Notes under the pieces: model-generated
Seen by the model: the letters and a program-made list of their open reading frames with translations, nothing else
What the model was told of the DNA's origin: nothing
Databases searched by the model: none
Part shown: one piece after another, positions 51,501 through 59,353 of the stretch
How the letters are laid out: each line of letters starts with the position of its first letter
Numbering within the stretch: position 1 is the first letter of the stretch
DNA from: Rubrivivax sp.
Lineage (GTDB): Bacteria; Pseudomonadota; Gammaproteobacteria; Burkholderiales; Burkholderiaceae_C
NCBI GenBank assembly: GCA_027487905.1
Contig: JAIYCR010000003.1
Location: 1-64,000, forward strand
Reading direction: 5' to 3'
DNA length: 64,000 bases
Program-made: the position numbers and the translations under genes

Positions 51501-54500
51501 GGCCCTGGGCATCGGCCGCCTGCGCGACCAGCTCCAGCTCGCCGCCCCGCGGTGCACGGGCGTTGCAGCTGAGCCGGCCCTGGCGGTCGGTGCGGCCTTC
51601 GCAGACCGTGCCCAGCTCGCTGACCTCCTGGCGGTTGTCGTAGCTGTAGAAGCCGCCCACCAGGCGCTTGCGAACGCTGAGCGTGCGGTGCACGCGCGCC
51701 TGCACCGTCACCGCCTGGTCGGCCTGGGGACGGCCCAGGGTGTCCAGCGCCAGCACCTCGAGCGGCATCGCCTCGGTGGTGCGGCCGAAGGTGGGCACCT
51801 TCAGGCCCAGCACCCGCTCGCTCGGCCACAACGGGACAGTGACGGCGGTGGACTGCCGCTCGCCGTTGGGGTCGTCCACCGACAGCTCGGCCAGCAGCAG
51901 GCTGGGCCGCGTGATGGCCGGCAGGCCCTGCAGCTTCACCTGGCCCGCACCCAGCCGGTCGGTCGGCGCGGGCAGGCGGTCCACCACCACGCGGGCGGGC
52001 GAACGCTCTTCTCCTTCGCCTTCGGGATCGACATCGGACACCGTGGGCGCGGGCGAGCCGGGTGCCACGCGGGGCCGGGGCGCGTCGAAGCGGAAGCCCT
52101 CGAAGGCGGGAAAGGACGGCACGGTGGGCGTGAGCAGGGCCGACACCGTGGCCTGCCGCTGGGCGATGCCGCCGCCGGACAGGTACTGCACCGACACCCC
52201 CAGCGGCAGTTCGCGTGCGCCGATGGGCACCCGTGCCGGCGGCAAGAGCCGCGCCTCGATCAGCGGAACCCGGAAGGCCTCGACGCGGAACTCGCCGCTC
52301 GGCCAGCGCTGGACCGCGCCGTCCCCGGCCCTGCGCTCCAGCGCGATGCTGTAGCTGCCCAGCCGCGCACCGGCGGGAATGGCCCAGCTGGACGTGGCGC
52401 TGCGGGTGCCCGACCACTGCAGCGGCACCCGGGTCTCCTGGCCGCTGCCCTGGTGGGTCAGCACCGCACCGTCGGGCAGCGCGTCGGGCGCGGGCAGGGC
52501 CAGGCCGCGGTGCGAAGCCAGCCGCAGGAAATGCTTCATCGAGACCGTCTCGCCCGCCCTCAGCAAGCTGCGGTCCAGCACGCTGTGCGCCAGTGCCTGT
52601 GCGCTCGAGCCGCCGGCCACGTCGCCCACCGGCAGGCCAAAGCGCCAGGGCTCGATGCCGCGCTGCCAGGAACTGAACGCGAAGGCGAAGTCGCCCTCGG
52701 CCGACGCGCCAACCTTCTCACGGGCGAAGACGAAGAGGCCTTCGTCGGCCGTGCAGCGCGCAGCCGGTGAATAGGCCTCGTCGTAGCGGCCCGAGTCGAG
52801 CGCGCGACGCTGCAGAGCGGGCCGCGCATCGAGCGCCTGCTCGATGCGGGCCAGGCCCTGGGCATCGGTGAGCCCGCTCCACAGCGGCGTGCCCCGGCAG
52901 TCGTGCACGATGACCTCGGCACCGGCCACCGGGCTGGCCCGGTCCAGCCGGGTGACCCACACCGCGCTCGAGTCACGGCCGTGCTTGATGTGCACCCCCA
53001 GGTTGGTCACCAGCACGCCGGTGCGGACGAACATCGGTGCGGCCGGATCGAGCAAGGACGCACCCAGGCGGGCCGATTCCACCTCCACCACGTGATAGCC
53101 GCCGCGCTGCAGCGGCAGGCCCACCACTTCGAAGGGACGCGCACCGGCACCGGCACCCGCGCCGGCGCCCTGGGGCGATGGCGGAAGCGCAATGCGCTCG
53201 ACCCCGCGCAGCGGCAGGGCGGGCCACAAGGTCGGAAGGTCTGGCTGCACCGGGCCTTCCGGGGGCGCCGCGCCGGCCGGCGAGGACGGCAGCCGGCGCG
53301 GGGGGCGCGGCTCGATGCGACCCTGCGCCACCGCGCTGTCCGCGCGCAGCAGGGACACCTCGCGCGTGCCCAGGAAACGTTCGCGCTGCACCCGCCGCTC
53401 GCGGCCGCGTTCGTCCACCTCGACGTCCAGGCGGGTCCACTCCGAGGGCGGGCGGCCGGCCTCTCGTGCGCTCAGCGATTGCTCATGGAAGCGCTGCAGA
53501 CGCCCCATCCAGGCCAGCACCTCGGCGGGCTCGGTCAGGCGCATCGCGCGGACCACGCCCGGGGCGGCCGGCGCCGCTGCATCGGCGTTCGACTGGGTGG
53601 CTAGGCCGGGCGCCGCACCGGCACCGGCACCGGCACCGGCTTGGGCCTTCCAGTCCGACTGCACATGGCGCAGCGTGATGGGCAGCACGCCCGCGGGTGC
53701 AGCGCTGCCGCGCTCCGGCCCACGCTCCAGGCCCCGTTCGAGGATGCCGAAGGGCGCCGCGGCGAACTTGGCGATCGGCGGGGCTTCGCCGGTGGCCACC
53801 TCCAGCGGGAAGCGCTCGGGATGCGCGAGCGCCCGGCCGGCGTCGTCGCGCAGGCCGGCGGGCAGCTCGATCCGGTAGCGGGCGTTCTCGGCCAGGGGCG
53901 GCGGGAAAGCCACCGACTGCACCGTCGCCGGGGCAGTGGTGTCGGTGTCCGAAGCCTCCAGCGAGGGCGTGCGCACCGTCGCGCGGCCATCCAGCGCCAC
54001 CAGGCGGATCTTCTGCGCATCCGCCCGCGCGATCGGGGCGCTGAAGCGCAGCGTGAAGGGGCGCACCGGCCAGCATGGCGCACCGGCACGCTCGCGTTCG
54101 CAACTGAACTCGGCGGCGAAGGCGCTGCGCACGGTGAAGCCTTCGCTGAAGCCGCTGCGCGAGGCCAGGGCGGGCCGCCCGGCCGCCACGACACCCGGCG
54201 ACAGCACCAGGCGAACCCGTGCCTCCGGCGGCAGCGTGCGCTCGCAGGCCAGCACCACGCTGCGGGCGGCGATCTCGGCGGCCCGGGCGCTGCCGGGCCG
54301 GGCGAAGCCCTGCGCTGCAAGGGTGGCCTCCCGCTCGGCGCCTTCGACGCGACGCACGGGAATGCGGTCGGCCACCCCTTGCACCGCGCAGTGCGCGGCG
54401 GCTTGCACGCTCGTGGCATCGGGCCTGCCGTTGAACACCAGCACCCAGTGCTGGGCCTCGTCCACGGTGCTGCCGGCCCAGGGACGCACCTGCGCGACGA

Positions 54501-55062
54501 CCGGGCCTGCGGTGGAAAAGGTGAACACCGCGAAGGGCCGGGAGGCCTCGGCCACCCGCGCGGCGCCACCGGCCAAGGCTGCTGCGTCCGCTGCAGGCAG
54601 GGGCTGCCAGTCCGAACGGGGAGTGACCTCGCAGCGCACGGCCGGCGGCAGCGGCTCGAGCAGCTCGTAGACCCATTCGCGCTCGCCGTTCCAGCGGGAC
54701 TGGCCAGCCGGCACCGTCTGGCCCGCAGCGAGGCCGGTGCAGGCCAGGCGGACCGGACCGGCCGTTCGCGGATCGCCCGCGACGACGACCGCCCGGTCGA
54801 AACGCAGGCGGACCTGCTGGACGGCGGTGCCCGCTTCGCCCTGCGGCGAGGCCGACACGAGGCGCGGCACCGAGGCAGCGGGAAGCGAGGCCGCCGCAGA
54901 AGCCGACGGCGTCTGGGCCGCAGCGGGCAGGCCGAGAAGCGCGCCCAGCGCCGCAAGTGCGGCCCCTGTGGCGGCCATCGGCGTGGGCCAGCGAAGGCCC
55001 GCCCGCCCTGCGGGTACGACATCCCCGCGCCTCGTCAGCCGCACCCGCGTCCATCCACCCAT
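48445..55062 (-). CDS. yfhM: Bacterial alpha-2-macroglobulin (YfhM-like)
   Basis: This 2205-residue periplasmic protein traps proteases by a thioester and a bait region, thought to protect the cell during wall repair with PBP1C. A signal segment is near residues 29-50 (AATGAALAALGALLGLPAAAQ). Many macroglobulin/beta domains follow. The thioester CLEQ, with Cys at about residue 1693, is in YPYTCLEQQASRSLG, followed by the helical thioester domain. It is longer than E. coli YfhM (1653), largely from Gly-Ala and Ala/Pro-rich linkers. The ATG at 55062 or one at 54978 could be the start. A very long antisense frame opposite it is noise. Confidence 0.93.
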   Translation of the reverse strand: MGGWTRVRLTRRGDVVPAGRAGLRWPTPMAATGAALAALGALLGLPAAAQTPSASAAASLPAASVPRLVSASPQGEAGTAVQQVRLRFDRAVVVAGDPRTAGPVRLACTGLAAGQTVPAGQSRWNGEREWVYELLEPLPPAVRCEVTPRSDWQPLPAADAAALAGGAARVAEASRPFAVFTFSTAGPVVAQVRPWAGSTVDEAQHWVLVFNGRPDATSVQAAAHCAVQGVADRIPVRRVEGAEREATLAAQGFARPGSARAAEIAARSVVLACERTLPPEARVRLVLSPGVVAAGRPALASRSGFSEGFTVRSAFAAEFSCERERAGAPCWPVRPFTLRFSAPIARADAQKIRLVALDGRATVRTPSLEASDTDTTAPATVQSVAFPPPLAENARYRIELPAGLRDDAGRALAHPERFPLEVATGEAPPIAKFAAAPFGILERGLERGPERGSAAPAGVLPITLRHVQSDWKAQAGAGAGAGAAPGLATQSNADAAAPAAPGVVRAMRLTEPAEVLAWMGRLQRFHEQSLSAREAGRPPSEWTRLDVEVDERGRERRVQRERFLGTREVSLLRADSAVAQGRIEPRPPRRLPSSPAGAAPPEGPVQPDLPTLWPALPLRGVERIALPPSPQGAGAGAGAGARPFEVVGLPLQRGGYHVVEVESARLGASLLDPAAPMFVRTGVLVTNLGVHIKHGRDSSAVWVTRLDRASPVAGAEVIVHDCRGTPLWSGLTDAQGLARIEQALDARPALQRRALDSGRYDEAYSPAARCTADEGLFVFAREKVGASAEGDFAFAFSSWQRGIEPWRFGLPVGDVAGGSSAQALAHSVLDRSLLRAGETVSMKHFLRLASHRGLALPAPDALPDGAVLTHQGSGQETRVPLQWSGTRSATSSWAIPAGARLGSYSIALERRAGDGAVQRWPSGEFRVEAFRVPLIEARLLPPARVPIGARELPLGVSVQYLSGGGIAQRQATVSALLTPTVPSFPAFEGFRFDAPRPRVAPGSPAPTVSDVDPEGEGEERSPARVVVDRLPAPTDRLGAGQVKLQGLPAITRPSLLLAELSVDDPNGERQSTAVTVPLWPSERVLGLKVPTFGRTTEAMPLEVLALDTLGRPQADQAVTVQARVHRTLSVRKRLVGGFYSYDNRQEVSELGTVCEGRTDRQGRLSCNARAPRGGELELVAQAADAQGRIAEVAAQVWVSGEAEAWFGQNDDDRIVLQPERSRYAPGETARILVRMPFREATALVTVEREGVMDSRVLTLRADDPVIALPLQARWAPNAMVSVVVLRGRIREVPWMSFFDWGWRSPMAWWRARRDEGPDWRAPTATVDLARPAFKLGAAALSIAASAQTLQVEVSSPRADYRVRETAQARIRVTQGGKPLAEPQSVELAFAAIDEGLLALAPNTSWDLLGAMMRERPWSVETASGHSEIVGRRHYGRKAVAPGGGGGRGATRELFETALVWRARVALDARGEAVVDVPLNDSLTRFRLVAVADALRADGQMAFGRGETTIRTTQELQLLPGLPLAVREGDRFDARVTVRNTTEQPMSLRVGLAADPLPGGAVSLPAIAAQAVELPAGASRELAFAVQVPDGQSARQDTIDWTLTAEETARPGGAPPRVDRVRRRQALLPAVPLRVWQASVRALDGPLELAVAPPSGALAEGGSVRGGVQVGLQESLVAPLPGVRRWLEAYPYTCLEQQASRSLGLGDRPRWAALMQALPAYLDDDGLAGYFPAPPGSGAVGSDRLSAYLVSAAHEAGFDWPAAVLEPVLSGLSAFVEGRTQRPASALGGSGEALDRDVRRLAALEALSRHGRAEPRHLGVLRVTPTAWPTSALIDWIAVLQRLPAAPQRSQRLAEARGVLQARLVASGTRLAFVSEATDHWWWLMEHPDANAARVLLLGLDDPAAREDLPRLVAGLLERQRDGAWATTTANVWGVLALRAVQRRLQSQPVQGRTVATLGASRVERDWGAGGAGTVTGSGTGAGAGAGAGAGLAPPLLLPWPAAAASAANGASANASLPRLTVQHQGSGRPWLTLQTLAAVPLTEPVSAGFRLRRSVAPVEVREAGRLSRGDVVEVTLEVDATEARTWVAVSDPLPPGATLLGTGLGGGSQLAARRAAQTGTSTSTGSATATETSAVLREAIPSYIEATADHWRGYFDLLPRGRHVMRYRMRLTNAGEFRLPPARAEAMYAPESFGELPRASMVVQP
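49094..49127 (-). repeat. Short tandem repeat coding for a Gly-Ala linker
   Basis: On the plus strand (GCACCC)n-type repeats encode a GAGAGA run on the minus strand within the C-terminal half of the alpha-2-macroglobulin. Confidence 0.7.
53141..53170 (-). repeat. Short tandem repeat coding for a Gly-Ala linker (N-terminal half, site 1)
   Basis: The GCACCG/GCGCCG hexamer repeats encode GAGAGAGA in the N-terminal half of the alpha-2-macroglobulin. A second such tract lies at 53611-53640. Confidence 0.65.
53611..53640 (-). repeat. Short tandem repeat coding for a Gly-Ala linker (N-terminal half, site 2)
   Basis: Nearly perfect GCACCG hexamers encode AGAGAGA in the alpha-2-macroglobulin, some 160 residues before the tract at 53141-53170. 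Confidence 0.7.
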
Positions 55063-55248
55063 CGAGCCTCCTCGCTGGAGTCCGCCGTCGCGCCCGACGG
55101 CGCGCGGCGTGTCCTGTTGATCTTCCGCCGAGTTTGCCGTTGAAGCGGCGGGTGCAGCCGCCCGCTGTCGCAGAAGGTGCCGGAGCGCGAACCCGAACCC
55201 ACCCCCGAACCCGAACCGGCGCCGCGCCCGCCGCCGCGGTGATCGCCC

Positions 55249-57060
55249 TCAGCGCCCGGCGCCGCCGCGTTCCTCGAGGAAGATCTGACGGCGCAGCTCG
55301 TCGACCTCGCGCAGCCGGGTGTCGATCACCGAGGACTCGATCGCATCCACGCTGTCCAGCGGGGTGCGCCGCGCGAGCTGCTGTCCGGCGCGCAGGCGGT
55401 CGGACGCTCCGGTGAGGTCTCCCAGCGCATAACGCGCCTCGGCCTGCGCGCGCAACGACCGCAGCGGCAGTTCGAGCCGCTCCCAGACCTGAGCCGAAAG
55501 CGCCCAGGCCAGCGCGTCGGCGGGGTGGGACGCCAGCCAGGTCTGCAGCGCCTCGCCGCGCGCGCGCAGCGCCGGTGCCGGGGCTTGCGCATCGGCCAGC
55601 GTGGCCTCGGCCAGCCTCAGCATCACCACCCGGGTGCCGCTGGCCTGCAGCGGTGCGAGTTCGGCCAGCGCCGCGGCCGGGTCGCCTCGGGCCACGGCCA
55701 GCTCGGCGGCCAGCAGTGCCAGTGATCGCCGCACCGGCTCCAGCGAAGCGGGCGCCGAGGGCCGGGTGGGGATGGCCACCGGCGCCGAGCGGGACGTGGG
55801 CGGCGAAAGCGCAGCCGCGGCGACGACCGACCTCGCCGCGGCCAGCGCCGCCTGCGCCCGCACCGGGTCACGGCGCATCGATGCGGCCAGGGCGGCGGCA
55901 TAGGCATTGGCCAGCCGATCGGCCAGCACGGCCGTTCCGCCGTCGCCCGCGCCGACGCCGGCGAACGGGCCCGGGCCCGCGCCCGCGCCCGGTCCGCCCG
56001 GTGCGCCCGCAAGGCCGATCGCCGCCAGCCGGGCGAGCGACTCATCCCGCGGGTCGCCCAGCACCCGAGAGCGCGCCACGGCCACCGCGTGCAGCAGCGC
56101 CGCATCCACAGGCACGGCCGCCAGTGCACGGGCGGCGGCGTCGGGCAGCGCAGCCGCTCCCCCCGCTGCGCCGCCTGCGGCTGCCGCTGGTGCGGACAGC
56201 GCCCCCAGCCCCACCCGCGCCCGCGCCTCGGCCACCCGCTCGCCGGTCAGGGGGTGGGTGCGCAGGTAGGGGAAGCCGCCGCTGTCGTTCAGCCGTGAGG
56301 CCGCCTGCAGCCGCTCGAACATGGCGGCCATGCCCAGCGGCTCGAAGCCCGCCTGGGTGAGCACCGAGAAGCCCACCCGGTCGGCCTCGCGCTCCATGTC
56401 GCGCGAGAAGTTCAACTGCGCCTGCACGCTGGCGGCCTGGCTTCCCACGACGGCCGCGCTCATGCCGTCCGCGCTGTTGGCGCGGCTGGCGGCGATGACG
56501 CCGAGGATCATGCCCGCCACCGCCAGCATCGTCTGCCGCCGGCTGCTGGCGAAACCCCGCGCGATGTGGCGCTGGGTCACGTGGGACAGCTCGTGGGCGA
56601 GCACCGAGGCCAGCTCGTCGGGCGTCTGCGTGATGGCGATCAGGCCCAGGTGGGTGCCCACGGTGCCCCCGGGCAGCGCGAAGGCATTGACGCTGCGGTC
56701 GCGCACCAGGAACACCTCCCAGGCGAAGCGCGCATCGAGCTCGGAGGGGATCTCGCCCTTGCGTCGGGCCGCGGCCATCAGCGGCTGCCACAGCGACTGC
56801 AGGTACTCGACCAGCTCGGGGTCGTCCAGGTAGGCCGGGTCGCGCCGCACCTCGCGCATGATGCGTTCGCCCAGCCGGGCCTCGGTGGTGACGCTGAAGG
56901 TCTCGGCCGCGTCGTCACCCAGCGAGGGCAGGGCAATCGCCGCCGGTGGCACCGCGCCGGTCTGTGCGGCAACGGGCGCACCCCCGCCCCAGGCCAGCGA
57001 CAGGGCCAGCACGCAGGCCAGCGCGCGGCGCGCCGCGGACGCTGGCACGGGAGCGGGCAT
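55249..57060 (-). CDS. Periplasmic M48 protease/chaperone, BepA-like
   Basis: This 603-residue protein has a signal peptide ([21 protein letters not shown]), the zinc motif HELSH (H156, E157, H160) in [16 protein letters not shown], the third ligand region [14 protein letters not shown], and a long Ala-rich C-terminal part that should be TPR-like helices. This layout is that of BepA/YfgC, which helps assemble or degrade outer-membrane proteins such as LptD. The ATG at 57060 is chosen over 57684 because it starts a proper signal peptide. A Gly/Ala/Pro-rich insert lies between the domains. Confidence 0.9.
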   Translation of the reverse strand: MPAPVPASAARRALACVLALSLAWGGGAPVAAQTGAVPPAAIALPSLGDDAAETFSVTTEARLGERIMREVRRDPAYLDDPELVEYLQSLWQPLMAAARRKGEIPSELDARFAWEVFLVRDRSVNAFALPGGTVGTHLGLIAITQTPDELASVLAHELSHVTQRHIARGFASSRRQTMLAVAGMILGVIAASRANSADGMSAAVVGSQAASVQAQLNFSRDMEREADRVGFSVLTQAGFEPLGMAAMFERLQAASRLNDSGGFPYLRTHPLTGERVAEARARVGLGALSAPAAAAGGAAGGAAALPDAAARALAAVPVDAALLHAVAVARSRVLGDPRDESLARLAAIGLAGAPGGPGAGAGPGPFAGVGAGDGGTAVLADRLANAYAAALAASMRRDPVRAQAALAAARSVVAAAALSPPTSRSAPVAIPTRPSAPASLEPVRRSLALLAAELAVARGDPAAALAELAPLQASGTRVVMLRLAEATLADAQAPAPALRARGEALQTWLASHPADALAWALSAQVWERLELPLRSLRAQAEARYALGDLTGASDRLRAGQQLARRTPLDSVDAIESSVIDTRLREVDELRRQIFLEERGGAGR

Positions 57061-57223
57061 GGAGGTGAGGTTCAGGCCTTGCAAGGTCAGGGGCGTGGGC
57101 GCAGTGTGTTCAAGGGCGTCCGGCAACGCCGGGCGGACAATCTTGCCACCCCGACCGGGCCGGCCGTGCGTTCGGAGGTGTCGCTCGCGTGTCCCGATGT
57201 TTCCCGGCCTTCGAAGGAGATCC

Positions 57224-57793
57224 ATGTCGACCCAGCCCCCCGCCCTGCCCGGCTCAGTGAGCGATTCATTGCCCCCCGCCCCCGCCGATGCAGCGCCGGC
57301 GCAGGCGGGCTTCACCCATTTCGACGGCGCCGGCCAGGCCCACATGGTCGATGTGGGCGGCAAGCCGGCCACCCACCGCGTGGCAGTGGCCGAAGGCGTC
57401 ATCCGCATGCAGGGCGCCACGCTGCAGCGCATCGCGTCGGGCGAGGCGGCCAAGGGCGACGTCATCGGCGTGGCCCGCATCGCCGCCATCCAGGCCACCA
57501 AGCGCTGCGCCGACCTGATCCCGCTGTGCCACCCGCTGCCCATCACCCGCGTGGCGGTGGACTTCTCGCTCGAGCCGGACGCACCCGCCGGGGCCGGCGT
57601 GCGCTGCACGGCCACCGTCGAATCCCATGGCCGCACCGGCGTGGAGATGGAAGCGCTCACCGCCGTGCAGGTGGGCCTGCTCACCGTCTACGACATGTGC
57701 AAGGCGGTGGACCGCGGCATGGTGATCGGCGAGGTGCGCGTGCTGGAGAAGCACGGCGGCAAGTCTGGCTCCTGGAGCGCAGCGCAATCGTGA
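57224..57793 (+). CDS. moaC: Cyclic pyranopterin monophosphate synthase MoaC
   Basis: MoaC forms cyclic pyranopterin monophosphate in molybdenum cofactor synthesis. The 189-residue protein has the core from [23 protein letters not shown] onward, including [17 protein letters not shown] and [16 protein letters not shown], then KHGGKSG near the end. Residues 1-28 are an unusual Pro/Ala-rich extension. GAAGGAGA before the ATG supports this start. Without the extension, family proteins are about 160 residues. It is divergent from the BepA-like gene. No other moa gene is in the window. Confidence 0.95.
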   Translation: MSTQPPALPGSVSDSLPPAPADAAPAQAGFTHFDGAGQAHMVDVGGKPATHRVAVAEGVIRMQGATLQRIASGEAAKGDVIGVARIAAIQATKRCADLIPLCHPLPITRVAVDFSLEPDAPAGAGVRCTATVESHGRTGVEMEALTAVQVGLLTVYDMCKAVDRGMVIGEVRVLEKHGGKSGSWSAAQS

Positions 57794-58046
57794 AATGAGT
57801 CCGTGTCTTCGCCCATTCTGAGCGACGGTTTCAAACGACACTGCATTCACTGACGTTTCGATTCCATTCGATTGCAACCCGGCTGTGCGTCGGGTCTGCG
57901 GCCCCCAATCGGTCGAGATGGGCGGGTTTCCTCCACTGGCGGGGAATGCCCGCTTCGGTCGGCCCTGGCGCCGCCCGGACAGCTCCACTGCGGCGATGCC
58001 ATCTGCATCGAGCCGTTGATCCAAGCAGTTCAATGGGAGAGAAACA

Positions 58047-58574
58047 ATGAGAACAGTCGTCTTCGCGGCAGCGGGGCTTTCACTGATTCTGGGCGGCTGC
58101 GCGTCGCTCACCACCGGCCAGACCCAGAGCATCTCGGTGGAGACTCGGACCGATGCCGGGCCGGTGTCCGGCGCGCAATGCCGGCTGAGCAACAACAAGG
58201 GCACCTGGTTCGTCACCACCCCGGGCTCGGCCTCGGTGCAGCGCAGCTTCGAGGCCATGGCCGTGCGCTGCGAGAAGGAACAGCACGAGCCGGGCATCGC
58301 GTCGGTGCAGTCCAGCACCAAGGCGATGGCCTTCGGCAACATCCTGTTCGGCGGCATCATCGGCGGGGCCGTGGACATCTCCACCGGCGCTGCCTACGAC
58401 TACCCCAACCTGATCACCGTGCTGCTGTCGCGCGCACTGGGCACGGGGACGCCTGCTCCAGTGGCGCCCGTGTCGTCGGCGACGCCGGCCACCGCGGGGC
58501 CTTCGCCGGCGGGGTTGACGGCGCCGGCAGCGGCGGCACCCGGCGCTGCGGTCCAGGGTGCCGGCTCTCGCTGA
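58047..58574 (+). CDS. Lipoprotein of unknown function
   Basis: This 175-residue protein has a short signal with a lipobox (LILGGCAS, Cys at about residue 18), so it should be lipid-anchored in the envelope. The middle (ISVETRTDAGPVSGAQCRLSNN, MAFGNILFGGIIGGAVDISTGA) is like a family of small proteobacterial lipoproteins with a Gly-rich hydrophobic segment. The C-terminus is Ala/Pro-rich. GGGAGAG precedes the ATG. The next lipoprotein gene follows after 13 bases, so they form one unit. Confidence 0.75.
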   Translation: MRTVVFAAAGLSLILGGCASLTTGQTQSISVETRTDAGPVSGAQCRLSNNKGTWFVTTPGSASVQRSFEAMAVRCEKEQHEPGIASVQSSTKAMAFGNILFGGIIGGAVDISTGAAYDYPNLITVLLSRALGTGTPAPVAPVSSATPATAGPSPAGLTAPAAAAPGAAVQGAGSR

Positions 58575-58587
58575 ACGGGGCGTGAAG

Positions 58588-59325
58588 ATGGCCAAGACGT
58601 CTGCCCTCGCCCGTTTCCTTCCACTGCTGTTGGTGGTGTGGCTGGTGGGCTGCGCCCACCCCATCAACGTGGAGCCCAACCTGGATCGGCTGGGCCCGCC
58701 CGATGCCCAGCGCATCAACGCGCGGGTCGGCCTGCACATTCCGCCCGAACTGGCCAACCTCGAGGTGACCACGCCCGGCGGTGGTGGCGACAACGTCCGA
58801 TACAACCCCTACGCGGCCGTTGCCCAGGGCTATCGCAAGATCCTGTCGAACGTGTTCACCGAGGTGGCGCCGGTGGCTTCTTCGGCGGCTGCGTCGGGTG
58901 CGGCGTCGCCGACGGCCGACTACGTGATGGTGCCCAGCATCGTCACCAACTCGGGTGGAACCAACTTCTTCACCTGGCCCCCGGAGAGCTTCACCGTCGA
59001 CCTGAGCACCAGCATCCGCGACAAGTCGGGCAGGACGCTGGCGTCGCCACGGGTGGTGGGCACGGCCACCGTGGCCACCGGCGAAAGACTCGCCGACCAC
59101 GGCATCGCCGGGCGGCGTGCCTTCGAGGATGCGCTGCAGAAGATGCAGGTCGCCTTGCGCGACTGGGGCCGCGCTTTGCAGGCAGGCCCTGCGAACGCTG
59201 CGCGCCCGACCCCTGCCGCGTCCGCGTCCACTCGCCTGGAACAGCTCAAGGACCTGCTGGACCGAAAGCTGATCAGCGAGGCTGAGTTCGAAACGCGCAG
59301 ACGGGCCATCCTGGCCGACCTCTGA
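58588..59325 (+). CDS. Lipoprotein with SHOCT domain
   Basis: This 245-residue protein has a signal and lipobox (LVGCAHP, Cys at about residue 22). A central domain with LHIPPELANLEVTTPGGG follows, resembling proteins of lipoprotein-like envelope families, and the C-terminus has a SHOCT-type motif (LEQLKDLLDRKLISEAEFET). SHOCT motifs often mark short oligomerisation or regulatory tails. The ATG at 58588 is used because the frame above it overlaps the previous gene. It is probably co-transcribed with the upstream lipoprotein gene. The function is not known. Confidence 0.75.
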   Translation: MAKTSALARFLPLLLVVWLVGCAHPINVEPNLDRLGPPDAQRINARVGLHIPPELANLEVTTPGGGGDNVRYNPYAAVAQGYRKILSNVFTEVAPVASSAAASGAASPTADYVMVPSIVTNSGGTNFFTWPPESFTVDLSTSIRDKSGRTLASPRVVGTATVATGERLADHGIAGRRAFEDALQKMQVALRDWGRALQAGPANAARPTPAASASTRLEQLKDLLDRKLISEAEFETRRRAILADL

Positions 59326-59353
59326 ACAGTCTGGCCCGGGTGGGCCCGAGGCT

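Noticed and set aside
48199-52770. Open frame of 1523 codons opposite the alpha-2-macroglobulin gene
   Set aside because: It is Arg/Gly/Ala/His-rich without a domain, and it is antisense to a clear gene. High GC makes such shadows common.
57794-58046. 253-base gap between moaC and the first lipoprotein gene
   Set aside because: Slightly lower GC but no RNA, repeat or gene was recognised. Open frames inside it are short and not gene-like.
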